This document shows, in pieces, positions 1-8,314 of a DNA stretch of 64,000 nt. Origin of the DNA: VRUE01 sp035693025 (GTDB lineage: Bacteria; Actinomycetota; Thermoleophilia; Solirubrobacterales; 70-9). The DNA is taken from NCBI GenBank assembly GCA_035693025.1, contig DASSHI010000025.1:9168-73167 (forward strand), given 5' to 3'. Position numbers and translations under genes: made by a program. The notes beneath the pieces were generated by a model, which had not been told where the DNA came from, searched no databases, and saw only the letters and a list, made by a program, of their open reading frames with translations. How positions within the stretch are numbered: the stretch's first letter is position 1; each line of letters opens with the position of its first letter.

Positions 1-1
1 C

Positions 2-1168
2 AAGGTCGACCTCGTCGACGCGGAGGCCCGGCTGCTCGCCGAAGCGGAGTGCGAGGAGCTCCTCCCGGGGGTCCCGCTCGTCGCGGTCAGCGCCCGCAGC
101 GGCGAGGGCCTCGACGCCCTGCGCGCCGCCCTCGCCGGCGCAGCGGCGAGGGCCGAGCCCGAGCAGACCCTCTCCACCGCCGAGCCGGTGCTGCACGTCG
201 ACCGCCGCTTCACCGTCGCCGGCCGCGGCACCGTGGTCACCGGGACCCTCTGGTCGGGCACGCTCGCGCGCGGCCAGCGCGTCGTGCTGCTTCCCGGCGA
301 GCGCGAGGCCCGGATCCGCTCGATCGAGGTGCACGGCGGCGCCCGCGAGGCCGTCGGCCCACGCCAGCGGGTGGCGCTCAACCTCGCCGGACTACGGCGC
401 GAGGAGGTCTTCCGCGGTGACGTCGTCACCGTCCCGGGCGCCGCCGTCGCCGCCACGTACCGGCTCGACGTCGAGCTGCTCGACGGGGCCGCCGAGATCG
501 CCGGCGAGCGCCGCGTCCAGGTCCACCTCGGCGCCCGCGAGAGCCCCGCCCGGATCGTCGACCTCGGCGGCGGCTCTGTGCAGCTGCGACTCGAGCGTCC
601 CCTGCTGGCGCGCCGCGGCGACCGCGTCGTGGTGCGGCGGATTGCGCCCCCCGACACGCTCGGCGGCGGCATCGTGCGCGATCCTGCGCCGGCGCGACAC
701 GGCCCCGATCGGCGCCGGGCGCCCCTCCGGAGCCACCCCACGGCCGCGGAGGGTGGCGACTTGTCCCCATCGAAGGGGGGAAAAGTCGACAATCCCGGCC
801 CGCTCGCGCGGCAGGTACTCGCCGCGCTCGAAGCCGACGGGCCGCGCCCGCGGCCTGCCGGCCCGCTCGCGGAGGCGCTGGGCACGGAGAAACGCCAGGT
901 CGAGGCGGCGTTGCGCGAGCTGGTTGCGGCAAGCGAGGTCGTGCGAGTCGCGCGCGACGTCGCCTACCCGGCACCGACCTACGCGCGGCTGCGCGAGGCG
1001 GTCGCCGAGCTCTCGCGGCGCGGCGGCTCGACCAGCATCGCCGAGGTGCGCGACGAGCTCGGCCTCAGCCGCAAGTACGCCCAGGCGCTGCTCGAGCGCC
1101 TTGACGCCGAGCGCGTGCTGCGCCGCGACGGCGACCGGCACTATCCGCGGGAGTCGGCGCGCGCATGA
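2..1168 (+). CDS. selB: Selenocysteine-specific elongation factor SelB (C-terminal part, cut by window edge)
   Basis: The reading frame is open from base 2 to a TGA at 1166-1168, so only about 388 C-terminal residues are present. SelB is the GTPase that carries Sec-tRNA(Sec) to UGA codons marked by a SECIS hairpin. Visible parts are the end of the G domain (KVDLV of the NKxD motif at the very edge, then SARSGEGLDAL, the G5 region), beta-barrel domains (VAGRGTVVTGTLWSG) and a C-terminal pair of winged-helix domains that bind SECIS. The linker before the winged helices (about bases 700-800) is low in complexity and carries inverted repeats. tRNA-Sec lies 9 bases downstream and a UGA-containing fdhA lies nearby, which fits the assignment fully. 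Confidence 0.95.
   Translation, partial: KVDLVDAEARLLAEAECEELLPGVPLVAVSARSGEGLDALRAALAGAAARAEPEQTLSTAEPVLHVDRRFTVAGRGTVVTGTLWSGTLARGQRVVLLPGEREARIRSIEVHGGAREAVGPRQRVALNLAGLRREEVFRGDVVTVPGAAVAATYRLDVELLDGAAEIAGERRVQVHLGARESPARIVDLGGGSVQLRLERPLLARRGDRVVVRRIAPPDTLGGGIVRDPAPARHGPDRRRAPLRSHPTAAEGGDLSPSKGGKVDNPGPLARQVLAALEADGPRPRPAGPLAEALGTEKRQVEAALRELVAASEVVRVARDVAYPAPTYARLREAVAELSRRGGSTSIAEVRDELGLSRKYAQALLERLDAERVLRRDGDRHYPRESARA
757..788. repeat. Inverted repeat inside the selB linker
   Basis: CGACTT at 757-762 is the reverse complement of AAGTCG at 783-788, with CCCC/GGGG in between. A second arm pair, CCACCC at 733-738 and GGGTGG at 751-756, lies just upstream. Both sit in the linker between the elongation-factor domains and the winged helices, and the reading frame is kept. 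It could be a small palindromic insertion or just linker of biased composition. Confidence 0.45.
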
Positions 1169-1177
1169 GAGCTTCTT

Positions 1178-1273
1178 GGGGCGGCAGGGGTCTGGTGGCC
1201 CATCTGGCCTTCAAAGCCAGCAGGGCGGTGCAACCCACCGCTTGGAAGGTTCGATTCCTTCGCCGCCTCGCCA
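1178..1273 (+). tRNA. selC: tRNA-Sec (anticodon UCA)
   Basis: The fold is typical of bacterial selenocysteine tRNA. The acceptor stem has 8 pairs (1178-1185 with 1262-1269), followed by discriminator G1270 and an encoded CCA at 1271-1273. The anticodon stem is 1204-1208/1216-1220, with TCA at 1211-1213 as anticodon, which reads UGA. The long variable arm pairs 1225-1230 with 1236-1241. The T stem is 1245-1249/1257-1261 with loop TTCGATT. The 8+5 acceptor/T arrangement and long extra arm separate it from ordinary tRNAs. It sits directly after selB and is convergent with the Sec-encoding fdh operon. Confidence 0.97.
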
Positions 1274-1288
1274 ACTTCATTTCCGGGA

Positions 1289-1332
1289 ATAGACGATTAA
1301 ACGTTGAAACGACTAAACGTTTAATCGTCTAT
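1289..1332. terminator. Perfect 17-bp inverted repeat between tRNA-Sec and the fdh operon (likely bidirectional terminator)
   Basis: Bases 1289-1305 and 1316-1332 are exact reverse complements (arms of 17, loop of 10 at 1306-1315). The arms are strikingly AT-rich for this genome (core ATTAAACGTT) and hold the TAG stop of the nrfD-like gene. Position between two convergent transcripts favours a terminator. There is no long T run, so an operator or mobile-element scar next to the tRNA 3' end is also possible. Confidence 0.6.
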
Positions 1333-2261
1333 CCGAGCCGGTCTCCGTCGATTCGCTCGCGCTGAGGACGCACGGTCTGCAGCGGGTCTTCCGCCGACTG
1401 GAAGCCGGCCTTGAAGACCGACCAGCGTTTGCAGACGGAGCCGGCGAGCAGCAGCGCTCCGCCAGCGGCGGTGAGGGCGCGGCCACGCGGCACGCCGCGA
1501 CGGCCCCCGAGTGCGAGCAGGCCCGCGCCCGCCAGCGAGAGGGCGCTCGAGACCTTTCCGTAGCGGCCCGCCGCCCCCTCCTCGTAGGCCGAGGCGAGGT
1601 CGCCGAGGCGGCGGTGCATCAGCAGCGTCGCCGCCTCCTCGGCCAGCACGGCCGAGAGGCCGAGCGCCCGCGCCGGGGCCGCTTCCTGAGGCTCGACCGT
1701 CAGCAGGGCGGCGCCGGCGGCGCTGGCGCCCGCGCTCGCCGCGAAGACGAAGGGCAGCTGCCAGCGTGCCTCCGACCAGGCCGGGATTGCGCTGTTGGAG
1801 ATGAGCACCGCGGTGTAGGTGGAGAGCGGCGCGCCGAGGGCCGCCGCCGCCAGCTCGGGAGCACCCCCCCGCCGCTCGTCATCGACCGCGTTGAGCAAAG
1901 CCGCGAGAGCGATCGCGCCGCCGCTCGCGGTCAGCAGCCAGGCGCCGAGGTTCATCGGCGAGGTGATCTTGAAGACGCGCAGCATGTTGAAGAAGCGCGC
2001 CGGTTTGCCGAGGTCCTTGACCAGGAGCGCCGGGCTCGCGGTGACGGCGACCAGCGCCCCCGCCCAGGCTCGGCGCGCCAACTGACGGCGGCCGGCAAAG
2101 GTCGCGGCGCCGGCGAGCATGGCGGAGGCGCCGGCAAGGCCGCCGCTGAAGAAGTAGAAGGGGATCTCCGGCTTCCAGACCGGCGGCTTGACGACGGGCC
2201 GGCCGTAGTAGGTGGCCGGCTGCTCGCGCGGGACGAGGCTGACTTCGCCGCCGCGGCTCAC
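1329..2261 (-). CDS. nrfD: NrfD/PsrC-type membrane subunit of formate dehydrogenase
   Basis: A 310-residue integral membrane protein read from a GTG whose GTGA overlaps the fdhB stop. It starts with a soluble stretch containing the proline-rich YYGRPVVKPPVWKPEIPFYF segment seen before the first helix in NrfD-like anchors. About eight to nine hydrophobic helices follow, with SGGLAGASAML near residue 45. NrfD-family subunits carry electrons between an Fe-S partner and the quinone pool and may help conserve energy. This replaces the cytochrome b subunit found in E. coli FdnI. The stop codon lies in the inverted repeat that ends the operon. Confidence 0.85.
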   Translation of the reverse strand: MSRGGEVSLVPREQPATYYGRPVVKPPVWKPEIPFYFFSGGLAGASAMLAGAATFAGRRQLARRAWAGALVAVTASPALLVKDLGKPARFFNMLRVFKITSPMNLGAWLLTASGGAIALAALLNAVDDERRGGAPELAAAALGAPLSTYTAVLISNSAIPAWSEARWQLPFVFAASAGASAAGAALLTVEPQEAAPARALGLSAVLAEEAATLLMHRRLGDLASAYEEGAAGRYGKVSSALSLAGAGLLALGGRRGVPRGRALTAAGGALLLAGSVCKRWSVFKAGFQSAEDPLQTVRPQRERIDGDRLG

Positions 2262-3112
2262 GAACGCGCCCCCAGGAAGCTCGCCGCGACACCCGCCAGC
2301 AGCGCCGCCCCGGCTGCGCCGGCCGCGGCCCAGGCAGCGCCCGCCTGGCGGGTGGGCGCGACCGGGTCGGGCGGCAGCCGGTAGGTCTCGGGCTCGTCGA
2401 GCAGGAGGAAGAAGGCGCCGAAGCCCCCCACGCCGTCGTCCTCGGACTCGCCGTAGAGGCGCGCCTCGTCGTGCCCGCGGCGGTGCAGGACCTCGACCCG
2501 GTCCGCGGCGCGCTCGCGCAGCTCGTCCAGCTCGCCGAACTGGATCGAGTCGGTCGGACAGGCCTGCGCGCAGGCCGGTTCCATGTCGTCCTTGAGCCGG
2601 TCGTAGCAGAGCGTGCACTTCCAGACCCGGCCGTCTTCTTCGCGCTGGTCGAGCACGCCGAAGGGGCAGGCGATGACGCAGTAGCCGCAACCGTTGCAGA
2701 TGTCCTCCTGGACGACGACGGTGTCGAACTCGGTGCGGAAGATCGAGCCGGTCGGACAGGCGTCGAGGCAGCCCGCCTCGGTGCAGTGCTTGCAGACATC
2801 GGAGCTCATCAGCCAGCGGAAGCCGTCCTCGTCGCTCTCCGCCTCGACCCCCTGCTCGACCAGGCTCTGCTTCGCCGCCTCGCGGACCCAGGAGTCGGGC
2901 GCGCCCCCCTCCACCCCGACCGGCAGCTTCTGCTCGATGAAGGCGACGTGGCGCCAGCGGTCGGCGCCGAGTTCGCCGCTGTTGTCGTAGGAGTCGCCGC
3001 TGAACCCCTGCGGGTCGGCGGGGACGTCGTTCCACTCCTTGCAGGCGACCTCGCAGGCCTTGCAGCCGATGCAGACCGAGGTGTCGGTGAAGAAGCCGAC
3101 GCGCTCGCTCAT
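2258..3112 (-). CDS. fdhB: Formate dehydrogenase iron-sulfur (beta) subunit
   Basis: A 284-residue ferredoxin-like subunit that passes electrons from FdhA to the membrane subunit. Four cysteine clusters are visible: CIGCKACEVAC near residue 15, CKHCTEAGCLDACP, CNGCGYCVIACPFG and CTLCYDRLKDDMEPACAQAC, enough for four [4Fe-4S] centres as in FdnH. A single C-terminal hydrophobic segment (AAAGAAGAALLAGVAASF) probably anchors it in the membrane. The start ATG overlaps the fdhA TGA and the stop overlaps the next GTG, so the three subunits are translationally coupled. Confidence 0.93.
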   Translation of the reverse strand: MSERVGFFTDTSVCIGCKACEVACKEWNDVPADPQGFSGDSYDNSGELGADRWRHVAFIEQKLPVGVEGGAPDSWVREAAKQSLVEQGVEAESDEDGFRWLMSSDVCKHCTEAGCLDACPTGSIFRTEFDTVVVQEDICNGCGYCVIACPFGVLDQREEDGRVWKCTLCYDRLKDDMEPACAQACPTDSIQFGELDELRERAADRVEVLHRRGHDEARLYGESEDDGVGGFGAFFLLLDEPETYRLPPDPVAPTRQAGAAWAAAGAAGAALLAGVAASFLGARS

Positions 3113-6100
3113 CGCGCCTCGCCTCCGACGGCCCGGTCGGGCCCCGCCCCCGCTCGCTCGCGATAGCGCTCGACGAGCTCGAGCCGCTCGGGCCCGCGGG
3201 GGCGACGCCCCGGCACGATGTCGCAGGTCGCCGCCTTGACCTCCTGGATGTGGACGTTGGGATCGAGCGCGAAGGGGAAGAGGTCGTTGGCCGAATCGCC
3301 CTTCGAGATGCCGCGGTCGCCCCAGTGGTAGGGCAGGCCGACCTGGTGAAGGGCGCGGCCGTCTACCTCCAGCGTCTTGATCCGCTCGGTCACCATCACC
3401 CGCGCCTCGATCGCGCTGCGCGAGCTGACGATCGTCGCCCACTCGCCGTGGCGCAGCCCGCGCTCGCGTGCCAGCGCCGGGCTCACCTCGCAGAACATCT
3501 CCGGCTGCAGCTCGGCCAGATAGGGCAGCGTGCGGGTCATCGCGCCCGCGGTGTGGTGCTCGGTCAGCCGGTAGGTCGTCATCACGAAGGGGAAGACGTC
3601 GGCCCCGGGCTCGCCGTCGGTCGGGTTGTAGGGGTTGTCGCGCCGCCGGTACTCCTCGCGCACCGGGTTCGCCTGCTGCTTGTAAAGCAGGTTCGAGAAG
3701 GGCGACTCGTGCGGCTCGTAATGGGTCGGGAAGGGCCCGTCGACGATCCCGTTGGGCGCGTAGAGCCAGGCCCGGCCGTCGCCCTGCATGATGAACGGCT
3801 CGTCGCCGCGCAGCGCCTCCTGCGCTTTCGCGTCATCGGGCGGGATGTAGTCGGGAGCTTTGTCGGGGGTGAAGTCGGGGACGTCCTCCCCGGTCCATTC
3901 TTCTTCTTCGGAGTCCCACCAGACGTAGCGCTTGCGCTCCGACCAGGGGGCGCCGTCGGGGTCGGCGGAGGCGCGGTTGTAGATGATGCGGCGGTTCATC
4001 GGCCAGGCCCAGGCCCATTCCGGCGCCACCCAGGACTGCTCGCTCCCAGGCTTGCGCCGCGCGGTCTGATTGACCCCGTCGGCGTAGCAGCCGGCGTAGA
4101 TCCAGCAGCCGCAGGTGGTCGAGCCGTCGTCTTTCAGCGGCAGGTAGTCGGGCAGCAGCTCGCCGTCGGAGTCGAAGCCGTTGATCTCCTTCAGCACCGC
4201 CTCCGCCGAGGGCTCCTGGTCGGGGCCGACGGTCGGGTAGTCCCAGGTGAGGTCGAGGATCGGCCGGTCGCGCGGGTCTTCGGATTCGGCCAGCCGCTCC
4301 TTCACCCGGCGCCCCAGGTGGTACATGAACCACAGCTCGGAGCGCTGGTCCTCCGTGGTCTCGACCGCCTTGTGGTGCCACTGCAGCAGCCGCTGCGTGT
4401 TGGTGAAGCTGCCGTCCTTCTCGGTGTGGGCCGCAGCCGGCATCAGGAAGACCTCGGTGCCGATCTCCTCGGTGCGCAGCTCTCCGCTCTCGATCTCCGG
4501 CGAGTCGTGCCAGAAGGCGGCGGTCTCGATCTCGCTGAAGTCGCGTACGACCAGCCACTTCAGCTTCGCCAGGGAGAGGCGCTGCAGCTTCGCGTTGGCC
4601 GAGCCGACTGCCGGATTCTCACCCATCACGAAATACCCCTCGAGCTTGTTGTCGGCCATGTCGGCGACCGTGCGGTAGTGCGAGTGGTCCTTGTCGATGC
4701 GCGGCAGGTGGTCGAAGCAGAAATCGTTCTCGTAGGTCGCGGCGGGGCCCCACCAGGCCTTCAGCAGGCTGACCATGTAGGCGCGCGTGTTGCCCCAGAA
4801 GCCGGTCGGCGGGGCGTTGCGGTCGACGTAGAGGTCGAGGTCGGTGCGCTCGTGCGCGTGCGGCATCGGCAGGTAGCCGGGGAGGATGTTGAAGAGGGTC
4901 GGGATGTCGGTCGAGCCCTGGATCGAGGCGTGGCCCCGCAGCGCGAGGATGCCCCCGCCGGGCCGACCGATGTTGCCGAGCAGCAGCTGCACGATGGCGG
5001 CCGTACGGATGTACTGCACGCCGACCGAGTGCTGGGTCCAGCCGACCGCGTAGCAGAAGGCGCTGGTGCGATCGCGACCGGAGTTCTCGCAGAGAGCCTC
5101 GGCGACCTCGAGGAAGACCTCCCGGGGCACGCCGCAGATCCGCTCCACCATCTCCGGCGTATAGCGGCTGTAGTGGCGCTTGAGCAGCTGGAAGACGCAG
5201 CGCGGGTGCTCGAGCGTCTCGTCCTCCTCCGGCGGCTCGCCGTGGTGGAGTTCGCCGCCATGCGCGCCGTGCGCCTGCTCTCCTTCGGCCTCGCCGTACT
5301 CCCGTTCGCCGGCCGAGGCGCCGACCTCCATGCCCTTGTACTGCCACGAGTCGCGTTCGTACTTGGGGCCTTCGGGATCGAGGCCGGAGAAGATGCCGTC
5401 GAGGTCCTCGGTGTCGCGGAAGTCATCGCTGACGATCGTGCGGGCGTTGGTGTAGGCCTGCACGTACTCGCGGAACTCCCGGCCGTTCTCGAGGATGTAG
5501 TTGACGACGCCGCCGAGGAAGGCGATGTCGCTGCCGGCGCGCAGCGGCACGTGCAGGTCGGCCATCGCGCTGGTGCGGGTGAAGCGTGGGTCGACGTGGA
5601 TCACCTTGGCGCCCCGTTCGCGCGCCTCGATCACCCACTGGAAGCCGACCGGGTGGCACTCCGCCATGTTCGACCCCATGATCACTATGCAGTCGGAGTT
5701 CTGCAGGTCCTGCTGGAAGGTGGTCGCGCCACCCCTCCCGAACGACGTCCCCAGACTGGGGACGGTGGAGGAGTGTCATATGCGCGCCTGGTTCTCGATC
5801 TGCACCGCGCCCATCGCGGTGAAGAGCTTCTTGATCAGGTAGTTCTCCTCGTTGTCGAGCGTGGCGCCACCGAGGTGGGCGAAGCCGAGCGTGCGATTGA
5901 GCTTGGCGCCGTCGCGCTCGTCCTGCCAGCCCGCCTCGCGGGCGGCGAGCACACGGTCGGCGATCATGTCCATCGCCTGCTCGAGGTCGAGCTCCTCCCA
6001 CTCGGTTCCGTGCGGGGGGCGGTATTTGACCTTCTGCAGCCGCGAAGGGTTGTTGACCAGCTGCTCGGAGGCGGCGCCCTTCGGGCAGAGGCGCCCCCGC

Positions 6101-6321
6101 GAGATCGGGCTGTCGGGATCGCCCTCGATCTGGGTGACTCGGTCGTCCTTGACCCAGACCCGCTGGCCGCAGCCGACGGCGCAGTAGGGGCAGATCGATT
6201 TGACCATCCGGTCGGCTTCGGCGGTGCGCGGCCGTAACTCCGCCGAGCGACGCGAGCGCGCCGCGGCCCCACGGCCGGTCGGGTCCTCGCGCAGCTGTCG
6301 CAGCAGGGGAGGAAGCTCCAT
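3109..6321 (-). CDS. fdhA: Formate dehydrogenase catalytic subunit, selenocysteine-containing (UGA read as Sec182)
   Basis: A 1070-residue molybdopterin oxidoreductase that oxidises formate to CO2. The frame is interrupted once, by TGA at 5778-5776, between ENQARI and HSSTVPSLGTSFGRG. In E. coli FdnG the same place reads ENQARV-Sec-HSPTVAG, so the codon is the catalytic selenocysteine. A SECIS-like hairpin follows directly. The N terminus holds the [4Fe-4S] site (CPYCAVGC ... RGRLCPKG). No twin-arginine signal is visible, so the active site probably faces the cytoplasm. Start ATG 6321 (MELPPLLRQLREDP) is preferred to the later MVKSIC because the intervening segment matches a stretch I recall from other actinobacterial FDHs. 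A promoter-like sequence lies directly upstream. A gene caller that treats UGA as stop would split this into a 181-residue piece and an 858-residue piece starting MIMGSN. Confidence 0.95.
5733..5778 (-). promoter_or_regulatory. SECIS element of fdhA (UGA codon plus hairpin)
   Basis: Counting the U of UGA (5778) as 1, bases 15-21 (CGTCCCC) pair with 27-33 (GGGGACG) around the five-base loop AGTCT. This puts G23 and U24 in the apical loop, as in the E. coli fdhF SECIS (loop AGGUCU). An outer helix pairs 8-12 (CCTCC) with 41-45 (GGAGG). Bacterial SelB binds exactly such a hairpin just downstream of the UGA. Confidence 0.85.
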
Positions 6322-6331
6322 CTCGAACCGC

Positions 6332-6357
6332 CTACCCCGCGCAGGAAGCGGGGAAAC
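6332..6357 (-). promoter_or_regulatory. Sigma-B/F-type promoter of fdhA
   Basis: On the minus strand GTTT (6357-6354) is followed after 16 bases by GGGTAG (6337-6332). The expected start of transcription is only a few bases before the ATG at 6321, so the mRNA would be nearly leaderless. The pattern matches several other promoters in this window. Confidence 0.55.
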
Positions 6358-6410
6358 CGGGCGCGGCCGGCGAGGGCCTCGAGCTGATCGCCGGCGTAGC
6401 GTCGGCGCAT

Positions 6411-6450
6411 CGGGGGTAGCTGACGACGATGAGCCTCGAAGACGCACACG
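6411..6450 (+). pseudogene. Remnant of a moaA 5' end (promoter and first codons)
   Basis: GGGGTAGCT at 6413, a start codon at 6429 and the codons for MSLEDAHGR match the start of moaA at 55626-55663 (GGGGTAGCT, GTG, TLEDAHGR). The spacing is identical and CTCGAAGACGC is shared exactly. After the GR codons similarity stops. The frame runs on to 6626 as 65 codons without recognisable content and overlaps the fdhD 3' end. It looks like what is left of a second moaA, or of a recombination, beside fdhA. Confidence 0.5.
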
Positions 6451-6500
6451 GCCGGGCATGGACCGCGAGCAATGGGTCGCGGCATTCTGCTGCCGGCCGA

Positions 6501-7283
6501 TCAGGCGACCCGTCCGGAGTCGCTGTAGACGTTGACGTCGCCGCGCCGAGCGAAGCCGGCAAGGGTCATCTTGCGGTCGGCGGCGAGCTCGACGGCCAGC
6601 GAGCTGGGCGCGCCGACGCCGACTAGGATCGGGCAGCCGGCCACGGCGGCCTTCTGGACAAGCTCGAAGGAGAGGCGGCCACTGACGCAGAGCACGTTGT
6701 CGTGCAGCGGGACCAGGCCGTCGAGCAGCGCCCGGCCGATCGCCTTGTCCATCGCGTTGTGGCGACCGACGTCCTCGCGAACGTGGATCAGCCGCCCCTC
6801 GCGGTCGAAGAGCCCGGTGGCGTGGACCCCGCCGGTGCGCTCGAAGGCGGGTTGGGCCAGCCGCTCCGGGAGGTCGGCGAGCAGCGCCCTCGCCAGGCGC
6901 GGCCCCGCCGGCAGGGACGCGCTCGCGACCGCCACCTCGGCGAGCGCGCCCTTGCCGCAGACGCCGCAGGAGGAGGTGGTGTAGAAGCGGCGGCGGCCGG
7001 GGTCGCGGGCGAGCGGCCCGGCGACGTCGACCACGTTCGCGGCGAGATCCTCGCTGGGCCCCACCGCCCGTGCGCCCTCGACCAGCCCCTCGCCGAAGAG
7101 GAAGCCGAGCGCCAGCTCCTCGTCGTGCCCCGGGGTCCGCATCGTCACGCTGAGCGCCTCGCCGTCCACGCGGATCTCGAGCGGCTCCTCGACCGCCACC
7201 GAGTCGACCGTGCCCTCGCGTTCGATCTCCGCGTACAGGCGAGAAGCGGGCACAAAGGGCCGGCTTCGCGGCTCGGCTTCCAT
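6501..7283 (-). CDS. fdhD: Formate dehydrogenase accessory sulfurtransferase FdhD
   Basis: A 260-residue FdhD-family protein. FdhD transfers sulfur from a cysteine desulfurase to the Moco of formate dehydrogenase, which is needed for activity. Family landmarks are LALGFLFGEGLV, the cysteine loop TTSSCGVCGKG near residue 110 (the two cysteines that carry the persulfide) and DVGRHNAMDKAIG. It lies upstream of fdhA on the same strand, separated by 179 bases that contain the fdhA promoter and the moaA remnant. A GGTT-N16-GGGTAG promoter candidate lies at 7313-7338, inside the 3' end of the preceding gene. Confidence 0.95.
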   Translation of the reverse strand: MEAEPRSRPFVPASRLYAEIEREGTVDSVAVEEPLEIRVDGEALSVTMRTPGHDEELALGFLFGEGLVEGARAVGPSEDLAANVVDVAGPLARDPGRRRFYTTSSCGVCGKGALAEVAVASASLPAGPRLARALLADLPERLAQPAFERTGGVHATGLFDREGRLIHVREDVGRHNAMDKAIGRALLDGLVPLHDNVLCVSGRLSFELVQKAAVAGCPILVGVGAPSSLAVELAADRKMTLAGFARRGDVNVYSDSGRVA

Positions 7284-7312
7284 CCGTTGCTCTCGTGACA
7301 CTCGAAGCTCGC

Positions 7313-8314
7313 CTACCCGCTCGAGCCGGCCTGCAACCTGGACCGGATGCGACTGGCGCTGGCGTGAAACACCGCGATCGACCATGCGCCGAGCGCGACT
7401 GCGAAGCCCAGGTCCGCCCCGGCGCTCAGCAGCGGCCCATGCGCGGGAACGAAGGCCCGGGTCGAGGCGGAGAGCATTCCCAAGGGGAAGACGGTGGCCC
7501 AACGCGAGCCGCTGGGGCTGCGGGTGCCCGGGGGCGTCAGCGCATGGCGTGCCTCGCCCCAGGCGAGCAGCGGGACCAGCGCCCATGCACCCGCAAGCTG
7601 AGCATCCACCAGCAGCTCGACAGGGAGACGAAGCCCGCCGCTGGGGCCGAGCGCTTCGAGCGCCTCGCTGCCGGCCAACGCTGAGATCGCCAAGGCCCCC
7701 ATCGCGATCCAGTCGTCGGCGCGAAGCCCCGCTGACAGCCGCCGTCCGGACCGCCGCAGCCGGCTCAGCCGCTCGAGCGCAATCGGCGGATACAGCGCGC
7801 TGCCCAGTATCCAGAGGACGATGGCGGCATCGCGGAGCGGGACACCGCCCGTCTCGCCGGCAAGCCCCAGACAGAGCAGCGCCAGCGCCTGTGGAGCCAC
7901 CACCGCCAGCAGCCAGCCCCCCTGCGTCTCCGAGCGCGGATGCAGCGAGCGGATCAGGAGCAGCTCGAGGACGATGGCCGCGACCATCGCGAGCCAGGCA
8001 GAGCCGGCCAACGCGAGCAGTGCCCAGGCCGCCACCCGATCGACGCCGACGAGCAGCAATGAGGAGCCGAGCAAGGCGCTGGCCGCGACGAAGGTGAGGT
8101 AGTCGAAGATCGCGCCGGTCCTCAGCTCTTCCAAGACAGCGCCGGGGCGTCGCGCGAAGCGGGTCGCATGGTAGGCGAGCAGCGCCGCGTAGAGAGCGAC
8201 GGCGACCCAAAGCACCACTTCGGAGAGGGCGATCGCCCCGGCTCCGCGTGCGGCCAGCGAGACGATCCCGGTCGCCATCGCGGGGCCGAAGAGCGGCACG
8301 GTGTCGCGCCTCAT
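7313..8314 (-). CDS. TDT/SLAC1-family transporter (TehA/Ssu1-like), copy 1
   Basis: A 333-residue membrane protein with about ten helices of the tellurite-resistance/dicarboxylate transporter family, which includes TehA, yeast sulfite pump Ssu1 and plant anion channel SLAC1. The first helix carries FGPAMATGIVS and the ninth region WATVFPLGMLSAS, both matching the second copy at 56838-57842. The substrate cannot be read from sequence. The ATG overlaps the stop of the Sco-TlpA gene (ATGA), and fdhD follows, so a role tied to anaerobic or one-carbon metabolism (for example formate, nitrite or sulfite) is possible but unproven. Confidence 0.8.
   Translation of the reverse strand: MRRDTVPLFGPAMATGIVSLAARGAGAIALSEVVLWVAVALYAALLAYHATRFARRPGAVLEELRTGAIFDYLTFVAASALLGSSLLLVGVDRVAAWALLALAGSAWLAMVAAIVLELLLIRSLHPRSETQGGWLLAVVAPQALALLCLGLAGETGGVPLRDAAIVLWILGSALYPPIALERLSRLRRSGRRLSAGLRADDWIAMGALAISALAGSEALEALGPSGGLRLPVELLVDAQLAGAWALVPLLAWGEARHALTPPGTRSPSGSRWATVFPLGMLSASTRAFVPAHGPLLSAGADLGFAVALGAWSIAVFHASASRIRSRLQAGSSG

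Noticed and set aside
5774..5780. UGA in fdhA as a sequencing error or true pseudogene stop
   Set aside because: It lies exactly at the catalytic Sec position, is followed by a SECIS hairpin, and selB plus tRNA-Sec are nearby.
3250..6237. A 995-codon open frame on the plus strand across fdhA
   Set aside because: It is antisense to a well-conserved gene, is rich in Val/Arg/Gly/Ala from reversed GC-rich codons and has no known motif. It is a shadow frame.
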